From Alphaproteobacteria bacterium UBA3637 (GTDB lineage Bacteria; Pseudomonadota; Alphaproteobacteria; CAAHEQ01; UBA3637), in the NCBI GenBank assembly GCA_002373615.1, contig DFKU01000017.1, forward strand, positions 1 to 41,370: a stretch of DNA of 41,370 nucleotides. Reading direction: 5' to 3'. Of this stretch, positions 14,843-24,449 are shown in pieces (position 1 is the stretch's first letter; every line of letters begins with the position of its first letter). Position numbers and translations under genes: made by a program. Under the pieces are notes generated by a model. It was not told the origin of the DNA and ran no database searches. It worked only from the letters and a program-made list of their open reading frames with translations.

Positions 14843-17800
14843 AGCGGATGCCGGAAAGGCGTTTGTTGATGTCGCCCCATGGGCGCATAACAACCACCTT
14901 TTGATCGGGGCGAATTTTCATCGTTCCCACTTGAGATTGGATATAATCAATGAGGCCTGCAGGATTCGGGAAAGTGTTGTCATGAAAAGCAACCGTTGCC
15001 CCCCGCTCCCCTGCGTCCACGCGTTCAATATGCGCCTGTTTGGCGAGCAACTTTAATTCCAAAGTTAAAAAGAGGTTTTCTGTTTCAATGGGGTAAAGGC
15101 CAAAGCGGTCTTTCAGTTCCGCGCGCATATCGTTGATTTCAGTGAGGGTGGTGAGTTCGCTGAGGCGCCGATAGAGATCCATTCTGACCCCTAAATCAGG
15201 GATATAAGTATCAGGGATAAGGACGGGAAGGCCGACAGAAATTTGGGGCGACCAATCCTCCTCCACCGGCTTTTCGCCTGCCTTTTCTTGACGCAGGGCT
15301 CCTACAGCCTCTTTCAACATTTTTTGGTAAAGCGCAACCCCCACTTCACGAATGTGGCCTGATTGTTCTTGGCCGAGTAAGTTCCCTGCCCCACGGATAT
15401 CCAGGTCATGACTGGCCAGCATAAAGCCTGCCCCCAAAGAATCCAGTTTTTGCATGACCTCTAAGCGCTTACGGGCGTTATCGGAAAGGGCGCCCAATGT
15501 GGTCAAGTAAGCGTAGGCTTTTTTCTTAGAGCGCCCCACACGACCACGCAATTGATAAAGACCCGCCAAGCCAAACATGTCTGCACGATAGACCACAATT
15601 GTATTGACATCCGGAATATCCAAGCCCGATTCCACAATACTGGTGGCGAGCAGAATATCGTATTCATGTGCGGTAAAGGCGGTCATGATTTTTTCCAAGT
15701 CCGATGCCGCCATTTGGCCATGCGCTTTCACGATTTTCAAATCAGGAAGGAGCGCATGGAGTTTACCATACACCTCATCCATATCGGAAATACGGGGAAC
15801 TACCACGAAACTTTGACCGGCACGAAAATGTTCACGCAAAATCGCCTCTTTAATCACAACAGGGTCAAAGGGCATGACGTAAGTTTTAACGGCCAAGCGA
15901 TCCACGGGGGGCGTTGCGATAATGGAAAGTTCACGGACACCCGAGAGCGACAGTTGAAGCGTGCGCGGAATGGGGGTGGCGGTAAGCGTTAAAACATGGA
16001 CACCTGTTTTCAGTTCTTTCAAGCGTTCTTTATGTGCGACCCCGAAGTGTTGTTCTTCATCAATAATGACCAGCCCTAAATTCCTAAAGCGAATGTTTTT
16101 ATTAAGAAGGGCATGCGTGCCGACAACAATATCAATTCCGCCTTTTTCCAAGCCTTCTTTTGTGCGTTTGGCCTCAGCCGAAGTGACCAGACGGGAAAGC
16201 GAGCCGATGCGTACCGGAAAACCCTGAAAACGTTTGGTGAAATTTTCGGCATGTTGGCGCGCCAAAAGCGTGGTGGGGGCAACAACTGCCACTTGCGCCC
16301 CGTTCATAACGGTTAAGAAAGCCGCACGCATGGCAATTTCTGTTTTCCCAAAGCCAACATCCCCACAGACCAGCCGATCCATCGGTTGCCCTTTGGCGAG
16401 GTCTGTTTCAATTTCGGCCATCGTCTTTAACTGATCTTCCGTTTCCACGTAGGGAAAGTGAGCACAAAATTCTTGATAAATCCCATGGGGCGCCAAAAGT
16501 TTCGGCATTTTATTGATGGCGCGTTGAGAGGCAATGCCAATCAACTTATCCGCCATAACGAGCAGGTCTTTTTTGACCTTTTCTTTACGGGTGGCGAAGG
16601 CGGAACTGCCGAGTTTATCCAGCGCAACCTCACTTGAACCATAACGGGAGAGGACATCGGCGTTTTCAACCGGCACAAAAAGTTTCGCCTTATCCGCATA
16701 CTCAATAGCCAAGCAATCATGGGCTGCCCCTGCTAAATTCAAAGCTTCTAACCCCAAGAACCGCCCAATCCCGTGTGTTTGATGAACGACCAAATCGCCC
16801 GCTGACAATGTGGAAATATCACCAATAAAGTTTTGATTGCGCCTGCGTTTCGGGGCCGATTGTAAGCGTTCCCCAAACATATCTGTTTCGGTTAAAATCA
16901 AAAAATCATCCGTTTGAAAGCCCGATTCAAAGGGGGCAACAATCAAGCCGGGGGCGCGTTTTACGGCCTCCGCCCAAGTGGTGGCCCATTTTAGGGGAGC
17001 GCCTTTTTCCTTTAAGAGAGCTTGGAGTCGCTGACCGGCGCCTTCGGTAAAAACACTGACGATAATGGGCTTAGTAGCGCTTAAAATAAAGTTGGCAACT
17101 GCTTCAAAAATATCCTGCTTTTGCCCAATGCGTACATCCATAAAATCATGCCCCGCGCGTGCCCCCTGATCAACGGTCTTTTCTTGGTGAAAAGGGGTGA
17201 GCTGAATGGTGTCAAAAGAGCTTATTTTATTTTCAGTTTCGGCTTTCGTTAAAAAGAAAAGCTCTGGTTTAATGGGATGATAAACGCCGTTCGGATCAAG
17301 GCCTTCTTTAAGGGCTTGACAACGGGCATCATAATATTCGGCAACTTGTTCTTCACGAGATGACATCGACTCCTCTGCCGCAGAGGATAAAAAGAGGCGG
17401 GTATTTGGTGGCAGATAATCAAACAGCGCCTTCATTTCAGGATAAAAAAGCGGCAGAAAGTGTTCCAAGCCTGCCACATAACGCCCCTCTGAAACCGCCT
17501 GATAAAAAGCATCTTCTTCCCCTGCCCGCAAAAGTTCCCGATAACGCGTGCGAAACTGCGTTTGCTTTTCGGGCGTCATTTGAATCAAGCGCACAGGCTT
17601 TAAGGTAATGGTATCCGTGGTGCCTTGCGTGCGCTGAGTGGCCGGGTTAAAAAACTTCATAGATTCCAATTCGTCATCAAAAAAATCAAGGCGAACAGGA
17701 TTTGAAAAGCCTGCCGGATAGATATCCACAATCTCCCCACGCACTGCAAATTCGCCGGAGGTTGCTGCCACGTCGGTAGACACATAACCATTTTGGCCGA

Positions 17801-18191
17801 GAAAATGTGTAAGACGCGTCAAAGACACATTTTTTCCGACCGTTAAAGTCAAAGTGTTTTCTTCAAAATTTTCAGGGGCAATGCGCTGCATGAGGGCAGA
17901 AACTGTTGTGAGGATAATGGTGTTTTTATCTGCCTTGGGCATTTGGCAAAGTGCCGTGATTTGTTCCCCCACAATATCGGCTGACGGGGCAATTCTATCA
18001 TAAGGAACTGTATCCCACGCGGGATAAGAAATAACTTGAACTTTGGGGGCAATAAGAGACAATACCTTTTCGGTAAAATCCATTTGGCTTTCATTAGCGG
18101 CCACATATAACAGGCCCCCCTTTTTGGCTTCCCGAGCCAAAACGAATGCATCAAAGCCCTTCGGCACAGAGCTGAAAATTGTCTTTGTCAT
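14805..18191 (-). CDS. mfd: Transcription-repair coupling factor
   Basis: DNA translocase that pushes stalled RNA polymerase off lesions and recruits UvrA. An N-terminal UvrB-like region is followed by the CarD-like RNA polymerase interaction domain (DLVVHQTHGIGRFLGLEALN, about residue 465). The helicase motor has Walker A GDVGFGKTE (about 612), DEEQHFG (about 710), TATPIPRTLQLSLSG and QLRGRVGRSKKKAYAYL. A C-terminal TRCF domain completes it. I chose ATG 18191 (1128 aa) because a promoter's -10 box ends 7 nt before it and the sequence upstream is hydrophobic and unlike Mfd. It is therefore probably read from a leaderless mRNA. It is convergent with and overlaps cstA. Confidence 0.95.
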   Translation of the reverse strand: MTKTIFSSVPKGFDAFVLAREAKKGGLLYVAANESQMDFTEKVLSLIAPKVQVISYPAWDTVPYDRIAPSADIVGEQITALCQMPKADKNTIILTTVSALMQRIAPENFEENTLTLTVGKNVSLTRLTHFLGQNGYVSTDVAATSGEFAVRGEIVDIYPAGFSNPVRLDFFDDELESMKFFNPATQRTQGTTDTITLKPVRLIQMTPEKQTQFRTRYRELLRAGEEDAFYQAVSEGRYVAGLEHFLPLFYPEMKALFDYLPPNTRLFLSSAAEESMSSREEQVAEYYDARCQALKEGLDPNGVYHPIKPELFFLTKAETENKISSFDTIQLTPFHQEKTVDQGARAGHDFMDVRIGQKQDIFEAVANFILSATKPIIVSVFTEGAGQRLQALLKEKGAPLKWATTWAEAVKRAPGLIVAPFESGFQTDDFLILTETDMFGERLQSAPKRRRNQNFIGDISTLSAGDLVVHQTHGIGRFLGLEALNLAGAAHDCLAIEYADKAKLFVPVENADVLSRYGSSEVALDKLGSSAFATRKEKVKKDLLVMADKLIGIASQRAINKMPKLLAPHGIYQEFCAHFPYVETEDQLKTMAEIETDLAKGQPMDRLVCGDVGFGKTEIAMRAAFLTVMNGAQVAVVAPTTLLARQHAENFTKRFQGFPVRIGSLSRLVTSAEAKRTKEGLEKGGIDIVVGTHALLNKNIRFRNLGLVIIDEEQHFGVAHKERLKELKTGVHVLTLTATPIPRTLQLSLSGVRELSIIATPPVDRLAVKTYVMPFDPVVIKEAILREHFRAGQSFVVVPRISDMDEVYGKLHALLPDLKIVKAHGQMAASDLEKIMTAFTAHEYDILLATSIVESGLDIPDVNTIVVYRADMFGLAGLYQLRGRVGRSKKKAYAYLTTLGALSDNARKRLEVMQKLDSLGAGFMLASHDLDIRGAGNLLGQEQSGHIREVGVALYQKMLKEAVGALRQEKAGEKPVEEDWSPQISVGLPVLIPDTYIPDLGVRMDLYRRLSELTTLTEINDMRAELKDRFGLYPIETENLFLTLELKLLAKQAHIERVDAGERGATVAFHDNTFPNPAGLIDYIQSQVGTMKIRPDQKVVVMRPWGDINKRLSGIRSMIAHLADIAKG

Positions 18192-18198
18192 AAATAAT

Positions 18199-18227
18199 AT
18201 TTTAATCCTTTTAAAGAAAAAGCGCAA
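18199..18227 (-). promoter_or_regulatory. Leaderless promoter of mfd
   Basis: Minus strand TTGCGC (18227-18222), 17-nt spacer, TAAAAT (18204-18199), then 7 nt to the ATG at 18191. Confidence 0.65.
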
Positions 18228-18298
18228 GACAAAAGCCAAAAAAAGACTGGACAATTCGTTTAATTTATGGCAAACTGTAAGGAAAAAGGAGGAGTCAT

Positions 18299-19714
18299 AT
18301 GTTTAACAAACCTATTTTACCAAGTTTTTTAAGTTCGTCTAAATCTGCAGGCAATCCTGTTCCGCCCCCTGCGCGCCCCCCTATGCATAGGCAAGCGGTC
18401 GCCCAAGAGGCAATGGATGCCCAAAAAGCCATTAACGAAGCCTTAAAACAAAATATGAATCAAGCAACACCTACCCCAGAGCCGGCTCAACCGATTGAGG
18501 AGAAAAAAGAGGTTCCAGATTCATCAGAAAAAGTTGTTTCACCTCAAGTCACTGCACCAACAGAAGCGGCTCCGGCCACACCTATTGTTTCCAATGCAGA
18601 GATTATCCCACCTGCACAAACAAATCCTGAAATTGTTAAAAAAGAAGAAATTGTTCGTTCATCTGTTGCCACAAAAATAATAGCCGATGAAAAAAAAGAG
18701 CCCGTTTTTTCAAATCAAGCGCTTGCCCCTACTGATGCAGATGGAGTTGTGAGAGGCCCCAATTTACACGATACACGATTTTCTGATATTTGGTTCACCC
18801 CAGAAAATATCGCTTATGTGAGGGATGTCAGGACGCACTTTGCATTGACACCCATTGAAACACCCGATTTAGAGGACTTTAGACGCGCCTTGGAACAAGG
18901 ATATCAAGGTGCATCCAGCTATGCTATCAAATTTGCAGGGGATTCGTACCGTGTAGAGCGCGTCATGACAAATGACGGGGTACAGTATAACTGCCGTAAA
19001 ATGCCAACATCAACCCCAGAAATTGAAGATTTGGGCTTTGCCCCACCCATTGTGAAACATTTATCATCGCTGGTGCGTTCTGCCGGACTTTTATTATTTG
19101 CGGGTCCGACAGGGCAAGGGAAAACAACGTCAGCCAGCGCTATTATGAAACGTTTTTTGGATACAGAAGGCGGCTTTTTATTCACCATTGAAGACCCCCC
19201 TGAAATGCCACTGGGTGGACTTTACCATGCAAAAAACGGGGGGCTGGGATTATGTAAGCAAACACCCGTTGAAAATGATCAATGGGGGGCTTGTTTAAGA
19301 TCTGCCTTACGTTCAAAGCCTCGTTATATTTTGGTCGGGGAAATTCGAACCCCAGAAACAGCCAGCCAATGTTTGGTCGCGGCCACTTCTGGACACTTGG
19401 TATTATCCACCATTCACGCCAACGGGGTAGAAGATGCGTTAAATTCTTTGATTAAGTACGCAGCTTCAACAGGATTAGATGAAAGCTTGGTTTCTGACCT
19501 GTTAGCACGTGGTATTTTAGGTGTGATTTACCAGCGTTTGGAAGGGGTTGAAAAGTTAAAGCTTCATTATGAAACCGCCTTTGCCAATCCAAATACTGCC
19601 GCAGCCGATCAAATGCGGATGGCCATTCGTGATGGAAGTATTAACTTGGCAACCTTTATGGAAACACAGGCCACCCGTATGAGTAAGGGGTTGCCCATGT
19701 TTAAGGATCAATAA
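18299..19714 (+). CDS. Type II/IV secretion-type (GspE/PilT/DotB-like) ATPase
   Basis: Hexameric secretion ATPase that powers pilus or secretion assembly from the cytoplasm. Residues 1-130 are low-complexity, Pro/Ala/Glu/Lys-rich and probably disordered. A PAS-like N2 region follows (about 140-240). The motor has Walker A GPTGQGKTT (about 269-277), an Asp-box around TIEDPPE (about 297), Walker B ILVGEIRTPETA (about 344-355) and His-box STIHANG (about 370). AAGGAGG lies 5 nt before the ATG. No secretin, platform or other pilus gene adjoins it, so the machine it serves must be encoded elsewhere. The prepilin-like proteins in this window are possible clients (inference). Among families, DotB/TraJ-like or PilT-like cannot be separated by eye. 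Confidence 0.8.
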   Translation: MFNKPILPSFLSSSKSAGNPVPPPARPPMHRQAVAQEAMDAQKAINEALKQNMNQATPTPEPAQPIEEKKEVPDSSEKVVSPQVTAPTEAAPATPIVSNAEIIPPAQTNPEIVKKEEIVRSSVATKIIADEKKEPVFSNQALAPTDADGVVRGPNLHDTRFSDIWFTPENIAYVRDVRTHFALTPIETPDLEDFRRALEQGYQGASSYAIKFAGDSYRVERVMTNDGVQYNCRKMPTSTPEIEDLGFAPPIVKHLSSLVRSAGLLLFAGPTGQGKTTSASAIMKRFLDTEGGFLFTIEDPPEMPLGGLYHAKNGGLGLCKQTPVENDQWGACLRSALRSKPRYILVGEIRTPETASQCLVAATSGHLVLSTIHANGVEDALNSLIKYAASTGLDESLVSDLLARGILGVIYQRLEGVEKLKLHYETAFANPNTAAADQMRMAIRDGSINLATFMETQATRMSKGLPMFKDQ

Positions 19715-21016
19715 TTATCGGCCAATTCCTTGATACTTAAAGCCGTGTTGAAGGGCCTGTTCTGGGGACAAGAGATTGCGGCAATCCACAATATTTTTAT
19801 GATGCATAGATTGAGCCAATCGGCTTAAATCAAGTTCTTTGAAGTCGTCCCATTCTGTCAAAAGGGCCAGGACATCTGCCCCCGTTAAGGCATCATACAT
19901 ATCAGGCGCATAGGCCACTTTATCACCCAATATTTTTTGAGCATTTGCCATCGCCTTTGGATCATAAACCGTGACATGAACATCATTTTTTAACAATTCA
20001 TCCAAAATTTCCATAGCAGGCGATTCACGACAATCATCTGTTCCATTTTTAAAAGCTAGTCCTAAAACAGCGATTTTGGGCTTTTCAATATCTTTAACCA
20101 TATTCAAGATGCGCCCTGCCATTTGCTTTTTACGAACAGCGTTTTCCTTAATCACATCTTCAATCAAAGTCATCATGACATCATTCATTCGTGCCATATA
20201 GGCCATTGCCATCGTATCTTTTGGAAAGCAAGAGCCCCCAAATCCGGGCCCTGGATTTAAAAATTTAGGGCCAATACGACTGTCCATTCCCATGCCTTTG
20301 GCAACCTCTAAAACATCTGCCCCAGCTTTTTCACAAAAATTCGCCATTTCATTAATATAGTGAATTTTAATGGCCAAAAAGGCATTACTGGCATATTTGA
20401 TTGTTTCAGAGGAACGGCGCTTTACAAGCAACATATTTACTTTATCAGGAAAGCCGGCATATAAATCCTGAATAACTTGGGTAGCCCGTTCAGAATTTGA
20501 TCCCACGACAACGCGGTCTGGATGAAAAAAATCATGGACAGCAAAACCTTCGCGCAAAAATTCAGGAAGTGAAACAACATCAAAATCAGCATTCGGATTA
20601 TTTTGACGAATCATTTGTTCCACACGATCCCCTGTTCCCACAGGCACCGTCGATTTAATCGCAACAACTGTATAATCTTTCAGGTATTGCGCCAATTCTT
20701 GTGTAGCGGCATAAATGTATTGCATATCGGCTTCATGTGTGACAGGGTGAGGCGGCGTTCCAACCGCCAAAATCACGAGGTCCGCATTTGGAACAGAGTC
20801 TGCCATAGAGGTGGAAAAGTTGATTTTCCCTGCCGTAATATTCTTTTTTAAAAGGTCTTCCAAACCATCTTCATATAAGGTGGCTTGCGCCCTCTGAAGG
20901 GATTGAACTTTTACTTCATCCTTATCCACACAAACAACATCATGGCCTAATTCAGCCAAACCAACGCCGGTTGGCAGACCCACATAGCCTGTTCCAATGA
21001 TACAAACTTTTACCAT
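19715..21016 (-). CDS. ugd: UDP-glucose 6-dehydrogenase
   Basis: NAD-dependent oxidation of UDP-glucose to UDP-glucuronate, a precursor of acidic surface polysaccharides and lipid A modifications. N-terminal Rossmann motif IGTGYVGLPTGVGLAELGH (7-25), central helix with NAFLAIKIHYINEMANFCE, and catalytic Cys C263 in GPGFGGSCFPKDT. The C-terminal UDP-binding domain starts near PKIAVLGLAFKNGTDD. At 433 aa the length is normal. It is the last gene of the long envelope operon and abuts the convergent secretion ATPase gene with no spacer. VeryUgd-like GDP-mannose dehydrogenase is unlikely given LAFKNGTDDCRESPA. Confidence 0.93.
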   Translation of the reverse strand: MVKVCIIGTGYVGLPTGVGLAELGHDVVCVDKDEVKVQSLQRAQATLYEDGLEDLLKKNITAGKINFSTSMADSVPNADLVILAVGTPPHPVTHEADMQYIYAATQELAQYLKDYTVVAIKSTVPVGTGDRVEQMIRQNNPNADFDVVSLPEFLREGFAVHDFFHPDRVVVGSNSERATQVIQDLYAGFPDKVNMLLVKRRSSETIKYASNAFLAIKIHYINEMANFCEKAGADVLEVAKGMGMDSRIGPKFLNPGPGFGGSCFPKDTMAMAYMARMNDVMMTLIEDVIKENAVRKKQMAGRILNMVKDIEKPKIAVLGLAFKNGTDDCRESPAMEILDELLKNDVHVTVYDPKAMANAQKILGDKVAYAPDMYDALTGADVLALLTEWDDFKELDLSRLAQSMHHKNIVDCRNLLSPEQALQHGFKYQGIGR

Positions 21017-21034
21017 TTAGTTCTCCTGATTTAA

Positions 21035-21388
21035 TTACTTTGTTTTCGTTTCGGGGATAACCACTTCTGGTATTCCCGGGCGAGTACGCCGAGTAGGATT
21101 ATAGCGGCTTTCCAGTGTTTGTTTTATTTCTTGGAACATCGGGCTTAAATAGGGCACATTCATACTGACAACTGCACTGATAATTTTAAAGATGATTGCA
21201 ATCACCAATGTGGCCCCCACTGTCAGACCTACCCCACGGGAAATCCCCGCAATTAAATTCAGCCATATCAGGCGTGAAGTTTTGTTTAAGTTTGTGACAT
21301 AATCGCCAAAGCGCATGCGTTCCAGTCGATCTGCCAATTTTTCCAATTGTGTAATCTTTTCTTTTTTTGTCAGTTTTCTTTGTTGCAT
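21035..21388 (-). CDS. Small membrane protein, DUF5665-like
   Basis: 117 aa. A basic helical N-terminus (1-32) is followed by the region FGDYVTNLNKTSRLIWLNLIAG and then GISRGVGLTVGATLVIAIIF, a single strong membrane segment (about 48-72). The C-terminus is proline-rich. The layout (F-x-x-Y-V, N-L-I-A-G, R-G-x-G) matches DUF5665. Function is unknown. It lies in the envelope operon between a lipoprotein gene and ugd. Confidence 0.6.
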   Translation of the reverse strand: MQQRKLTKKEKITQLEKLADRLERMRFGDYVTNLNKTSRLIWLNLIAGISRGVGLTVGATLVIAIIFKIISAVVSMNVPYLSPMFQEIKQTLESRYNPTRRTRPGIPEVVIPETKTK

Positions 21389-21403
21389 TTTAATTTCCTT
21401 TCA

Positions 21404-21808
21404 TTATTGTGGAAAAACTTGATAATTCACACGATTGGGAATGCGTTGCGTATAATGACGCCTTTCCATACATTTTTGATAATCATCATAATCCACCGAC
21501 CAATCAGCGTGTGCATAATTAACGTTCACGGGCTGTGCCCCCGGGTAAGGTACAAAATTTGCCCAAACACCATTTTCTGCGTCATTATCAAAGCGCAGAT
21601 TCAATTTTTCTGGTTCCCACGGCCAATTCGGCCATTCAAACGGCCATACATCAGCTTCCATCATACACTCACGGTGGTCTTTCGCAAACCAGGCTACCCC
21701 CGTATTCGGACGTTCCCAATAAAAAAGCTTTTGGCCCATACGATCATCCCCTTGGACAAACCAACAACCGCCCAATAAAAATAGACTTAAGAAAAAAAGT
21801 TGTCGCAT
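21404..21808 (-). CDS. Small lipoprotein, unknown
   Basis: 134 aa with a lipoprotein signal: MRQLFFLSLFLLGGC, lipobox LGGC with modified Cys15. The mature part is rich in Trp, Tyr and Pro (VWPFEWPNWPWEPE) and has three further Cys. It probably sits in the periplasmic leaflet of the outer membrane (Trp at +2, no inner-membrane retention Asp). It is in the lipid A/BAM operon, so a role in outer-membrane assembly is possible but unproven. I do not recognise the family. Confidence 0.7.
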   Translation of the reverse strand: MRQLFFLSLFLLGGCWFVQGDDRMGQKLFYWERPNTGVAWFAKDHRECMMEADVWPFEWPNWPWEPEKLNLRFDNDAENGVWANFVPYPGAQPVNVNYAHADWSVDYDDYQKCMERRHYTQRIPNRVNYQVFPQ

Positions 21809-21817
21809 ATTTCCCCC

Positions 21818-22495
21818 TTAAAAATCCAAATCCTTATAATGTTCAGAGGCAATAACGCCTGCCACACTGTCCGATAAAAGTGGCGCAAAAGTAGGCCGTG
21901 ATTTCATCTTGGCATACCAGGTCGAACCTTCCGATAAATTATCCCAATCCAGTTCCCCCAAATAATCCAAAACAGAAAGATGTGCCGCCGCCGTTAAATC
22001 TGCGAAAGACAAAGATCTGCCCCCCAAATAGGCACGGCGCCCCGCCAACCAATCCAGGTACTTGAGATATCTTTTTAAATTAGCGCGTCCAACGCGTACC
22101 ATTTCATAATCAGGCGTTTCGCGTGTTTGAATTACCTTTACAACTTTTTCCAATAAAATGGGATAAACAGCATCGTGATAAAAGGCTGTATCCAACCATT
22201 CAGTCAAACGCCGAATTTCGGCACGTCCACGTGGTGTTTCACCCAACAAATTTGGAGTTGTCTTGATTTCGTTAATATATTCGCAAATCGCATTGGCTCC
22301 TGACAAAGTATGCCCATCGGGTTCCACCAGTAATGGTACCGTTCCCAATGGGTTTTTTTCCAAAAAGGCAGGACGCCTTTCCCATGTTTTTTCCAAAATC
22401 AATCCCACGGGAATCCCCTTTTCAAGGAGTGTCAAACGCACACGACGACAAAAGGGATCCAAGGGATAATGGTACAAAATAGCTCTATCTGTCAT
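21818..22495 (-). CDS. Glutathione S-transferase family protein
   Basis: 225 aa. Thioredoxin-fold N-terminus: ILYHYPLDPFCRRVRLTLLEKGI (about 5-27) with NPLGTVPLLVEPDGHTLSGANAICEYI, where the cis-Pro VPLL and the S-A-N glutathione contact are visible. The helical C-terminal domain has YLDWLAGRRAYLGGRSLSFADLTAAAHLSVLDYLG. The start at 22495 makes an ATGA overlap with lpxB and has GGGGGA 5 nt upstream; a longer start at 22528 would overlap more and lacks support. The substrate is unknown. Confidence 0.82.
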   Translation of the reverse strand: MTDRAILYHYPLDPFCRRVRLTLLEKGIPVGLILEKTWERRPAFLEKNPLGTVPLLVEPDGHTLSGANAICEYINEIKTTPNLLGETPRGRAEIRRLTEWLDTAFYHDAVYPILLEKVVKVIQTRETPDYEMVRVGRANLKRYLKYLDWLAGRRAYLGGRSLSFADLTAAAHLSVLDYLGELDWDNLSEGSTWYAKMKSRPTFAPLLSDSVAGVIASEHYKDLDF

Positions 22496-23640
22496 TCTTC
22501 CCCCTTTCTTGCCAATTTCAAAAGACAAATAGCCACTTTTTCAGAAGGTGATTCATTTGAATTTAAACCTAACTTTTCTAAGCTGGGGTTAACATCCTGA
22601 TGGGGATTTTGAAACAAATCCTCAGAAGTTTGAGTCAATTTTTCCAGTGTGCAATTTTCCTGCAACAATTCCGGAATAATGGGTTTATCTTGCAGTAAAT
22701 TGATAAGGTTCACATATTTTATTTTTAAGACACGACGGGCAAGAGAGGCCGTCAAAGCATTTAACCGATACGCAATCAGGTGGGGCACATGTGCCATAGC
22801 GAGTTCCAAAGAAACTGTTCCACTGGCCGCAATGGCACTGTTGGCGGCCGCAAAGGCATCATAACGCGCCCCTTCCCCAAAAATAACCGCATGAGGGATT
22901 TTCCAATCTTTCATTTTCTCTTGAATCTTATCCGCCACCGTTTGAACCGTTGGCACCACCACAAATAAATCGGGGTGTGTTTTGGAAAGCTTTTCGGCTG
23001 TTTGCATAAAGAGGGGTAAAAGCGTTTTAATTTCGTTTTTACGACTGCCTGGAAGCATGGCTAAAACAGGCGTTTTCCCATCCAAATGATATTGAGCGCG
23101 GAATTTTAAAGCATCCCCTTTATCAGCACCCCCTTCTATCACAGGATGACCCACAAAAGTGGTGGGTAGGCCATAAGGGGTAAAATAATCTGGCTCAGAG
23201 GGCAATAAGCAAAACAAGTGGTCAATAAAATGGGGTAAAGTTTTGGCGCGTCCCCGCTTCCAGGCCCATACCTGAGGCGCCACATAATGCGCATGCGGAA
23301 TATCAATCTTATTTTTCTTTAACAATTTATGCACACGAATGGAAAACGAATAAGAATCTATTGTCAAAATCACATCCGGTTGAACTTGTTTAATATCACG
23401 AATAATTTCGTGTAAATGACGTAAGATTTTTGGAATGGAGGGAATGACTTCCATAAATCCCATGACGGCAAGATCTTTGATATCAAACAGGGAATTAAGG
23501 CCTTCGGCTTGCATGGTTTCACCACCAATTCCATAAAAGGCAATATCGTTATTTGTTTGGGCTTTTAAAGCACGCATCAAACGGGAACCCAACAAGTCCC
23601 CCGATGGTTCGCCTGCCAACAAATAAACTTTTACCGTCAC
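22492..23640 (-). CDS. lpxB: Lipid-A-disaccharide synthase
   Basis: Peripheral inner-membrane glycosyltransferase joining lipid X and UDP-diacylglucosamine to the lipid A disaccharide. Hallmarks are LLAGEPSGDLLGSRLM (6-21), FYGIGGETMQAEGL, SYSFSIRVHK, YVAPQVWAWKRGRAKTL and PGSRKNEIKTLLPLF; the C-terminal acceptor domain has AASGTVSLELAMAHVPHLIAYR. 382 aa, normal. The start codon is GTG, sharing a GTGA overlap with the lpxI stop. Confidence 0.95.
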   Translation of the reverse strand: MTVKVYLLAGEPSGDLLGSRLMRALKAQTNNDIAFYGIGGETMQAEGLNSLFDIKDLAVMGFMEVIPSIPKILRHLHEIIRDIKQVQPDVILTIDSYSFSIRVHKLLKKNKIDIPHAHYVAPQVWAWKRGRAKTLPHFIDHLFCLLPSEPDYFTPYGLPTTFVGHPVIEGGADKGDALKFRAQYHLDGKTPVLAMLPGSRKNEIKTLLPLFMQTAEKLSKTHPDLFVVVPTVQTVADKIQEKMKDWKIPHAVIFGEGARYDAFAAANSAIAASGTVSLELAMAHVPHLIAYRLNALTASLARRVLKIKYVNLINLLQDKPIIPELLQENCTLEKLTQTSEDLFQNPHQDVNPSLEKLGLNSNESPSEKVAICLLKLARKGEE

Positions 23641-24449
23641 GCCTTTACCCCCACAATGAAAATGCCCAATTGATTAGCGAGTTTGACTGTTTGTTCAGAT
23701 TGCGAAATAAGGACAGAACCGGCCTCCACCGCAATCCCCACAAAGCCGGCATTTTTAATCGCCTGAACTGTGGCAGGACCAATGGTGGGTAAATCCATGC
23801 GGCGATCCTGTTGAGGCTTAGAAACTTTCACCAAAACACCGCCGGCGCCCTTACGCTTTAAATCAGCAGAGCGACGAATAAGGGCGTCGGTGCCTTCTAT
23901 CCCTTCCACCGCCAACACAAGTCCTTGTTGCACAATAACAGATTGACCGACATCCGCTTTTCCCAAAAGTTTGGCAACCTCAAGGCCTCGTTTAATATCG
24001 GCCCCATCCTTGGGAAGAGGGACTTCACGCGTATAGACACCTTCGGTAGCAAGTAAGTGGGGCAAAATGGAATCAATCCCGACAACAGTAAAACCTTCGG
24101 ATTCAATTTCTTTCGCGATACCACGAAGAAGACTATCATCCCCGGATTTTTTCTTGAGGTGTGCGATGGCTTTTAGCCCCCTTAAATCCGGCCACAAACC
24201 AACGAAAGAGGGACGCTTGACGCCACCGATCATAACGACTTCCTCCACCCCATTTTTTTTCATCAGGCGAAAGCCTTTACCGACTGCCCCCAAACGAATC
24301 CACGCCTGAGGCAGAGCCTTATCATATTCTTTGGGATTTGCTTGCCCCTTTAGGCACAGCACAAAGAAAGGACGGTGCATCCTTTCACATGCTTCAATTA
24401 AAGCATGCGGTAAAGCCCCAGCGCCAGCAATAATCCCCAGTTTTTTCAT
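23637..24449 (-). CDS. lpxI: UDP-2,3-diacylglucosamine pyrophosphatase LpxI
   Basis: Hydrolyses UDP-2,3-diacylglucosamine to lipid X, the alphaproteobacterial substitute for LpxH. MKKLGIIAGAGALPHALIEA opens the protein. VMIGGVKRPSF and KKKSGDDSLLRGIAKEIESEGF are typical LpxI stretches, and the C-terminal domain has DLPTIGPATVQAIKNAGFVGIAVEAGSVL. ATG 24449 (ATGA overlap with lpxA, AAGGAA upstream) gives 270 aa, the family length; a longer start at 24497 would read into lpxA. Presence of LpxI supports the alphaproteobacterial assignment. Confidence 0.93.
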   Translation of the reverse strand: MKKLGIIAGAGALPHALIEACERMHRPFFVLCLKGQANPKEYDKALPQAWIRLGAVGKGFRLMKKNGVEEVVMIGGVKRPSFVGLWPDLRGLKAIAHLKKKSGDDSLLRGIAKEIESEGFTVVGIDSILPHLLATEGVYTREVPLPKDGADIKRGLEVAKLLGKADVGQSVIVQQGLVLAVEGIEGTDALIRRSADLKRKGAGGVLVKVSKPQQDRRMDLPTIGPATVQAIKNAGFVGIAVEAGSVLISQSEQTVKLANQLGIFIVGVKA

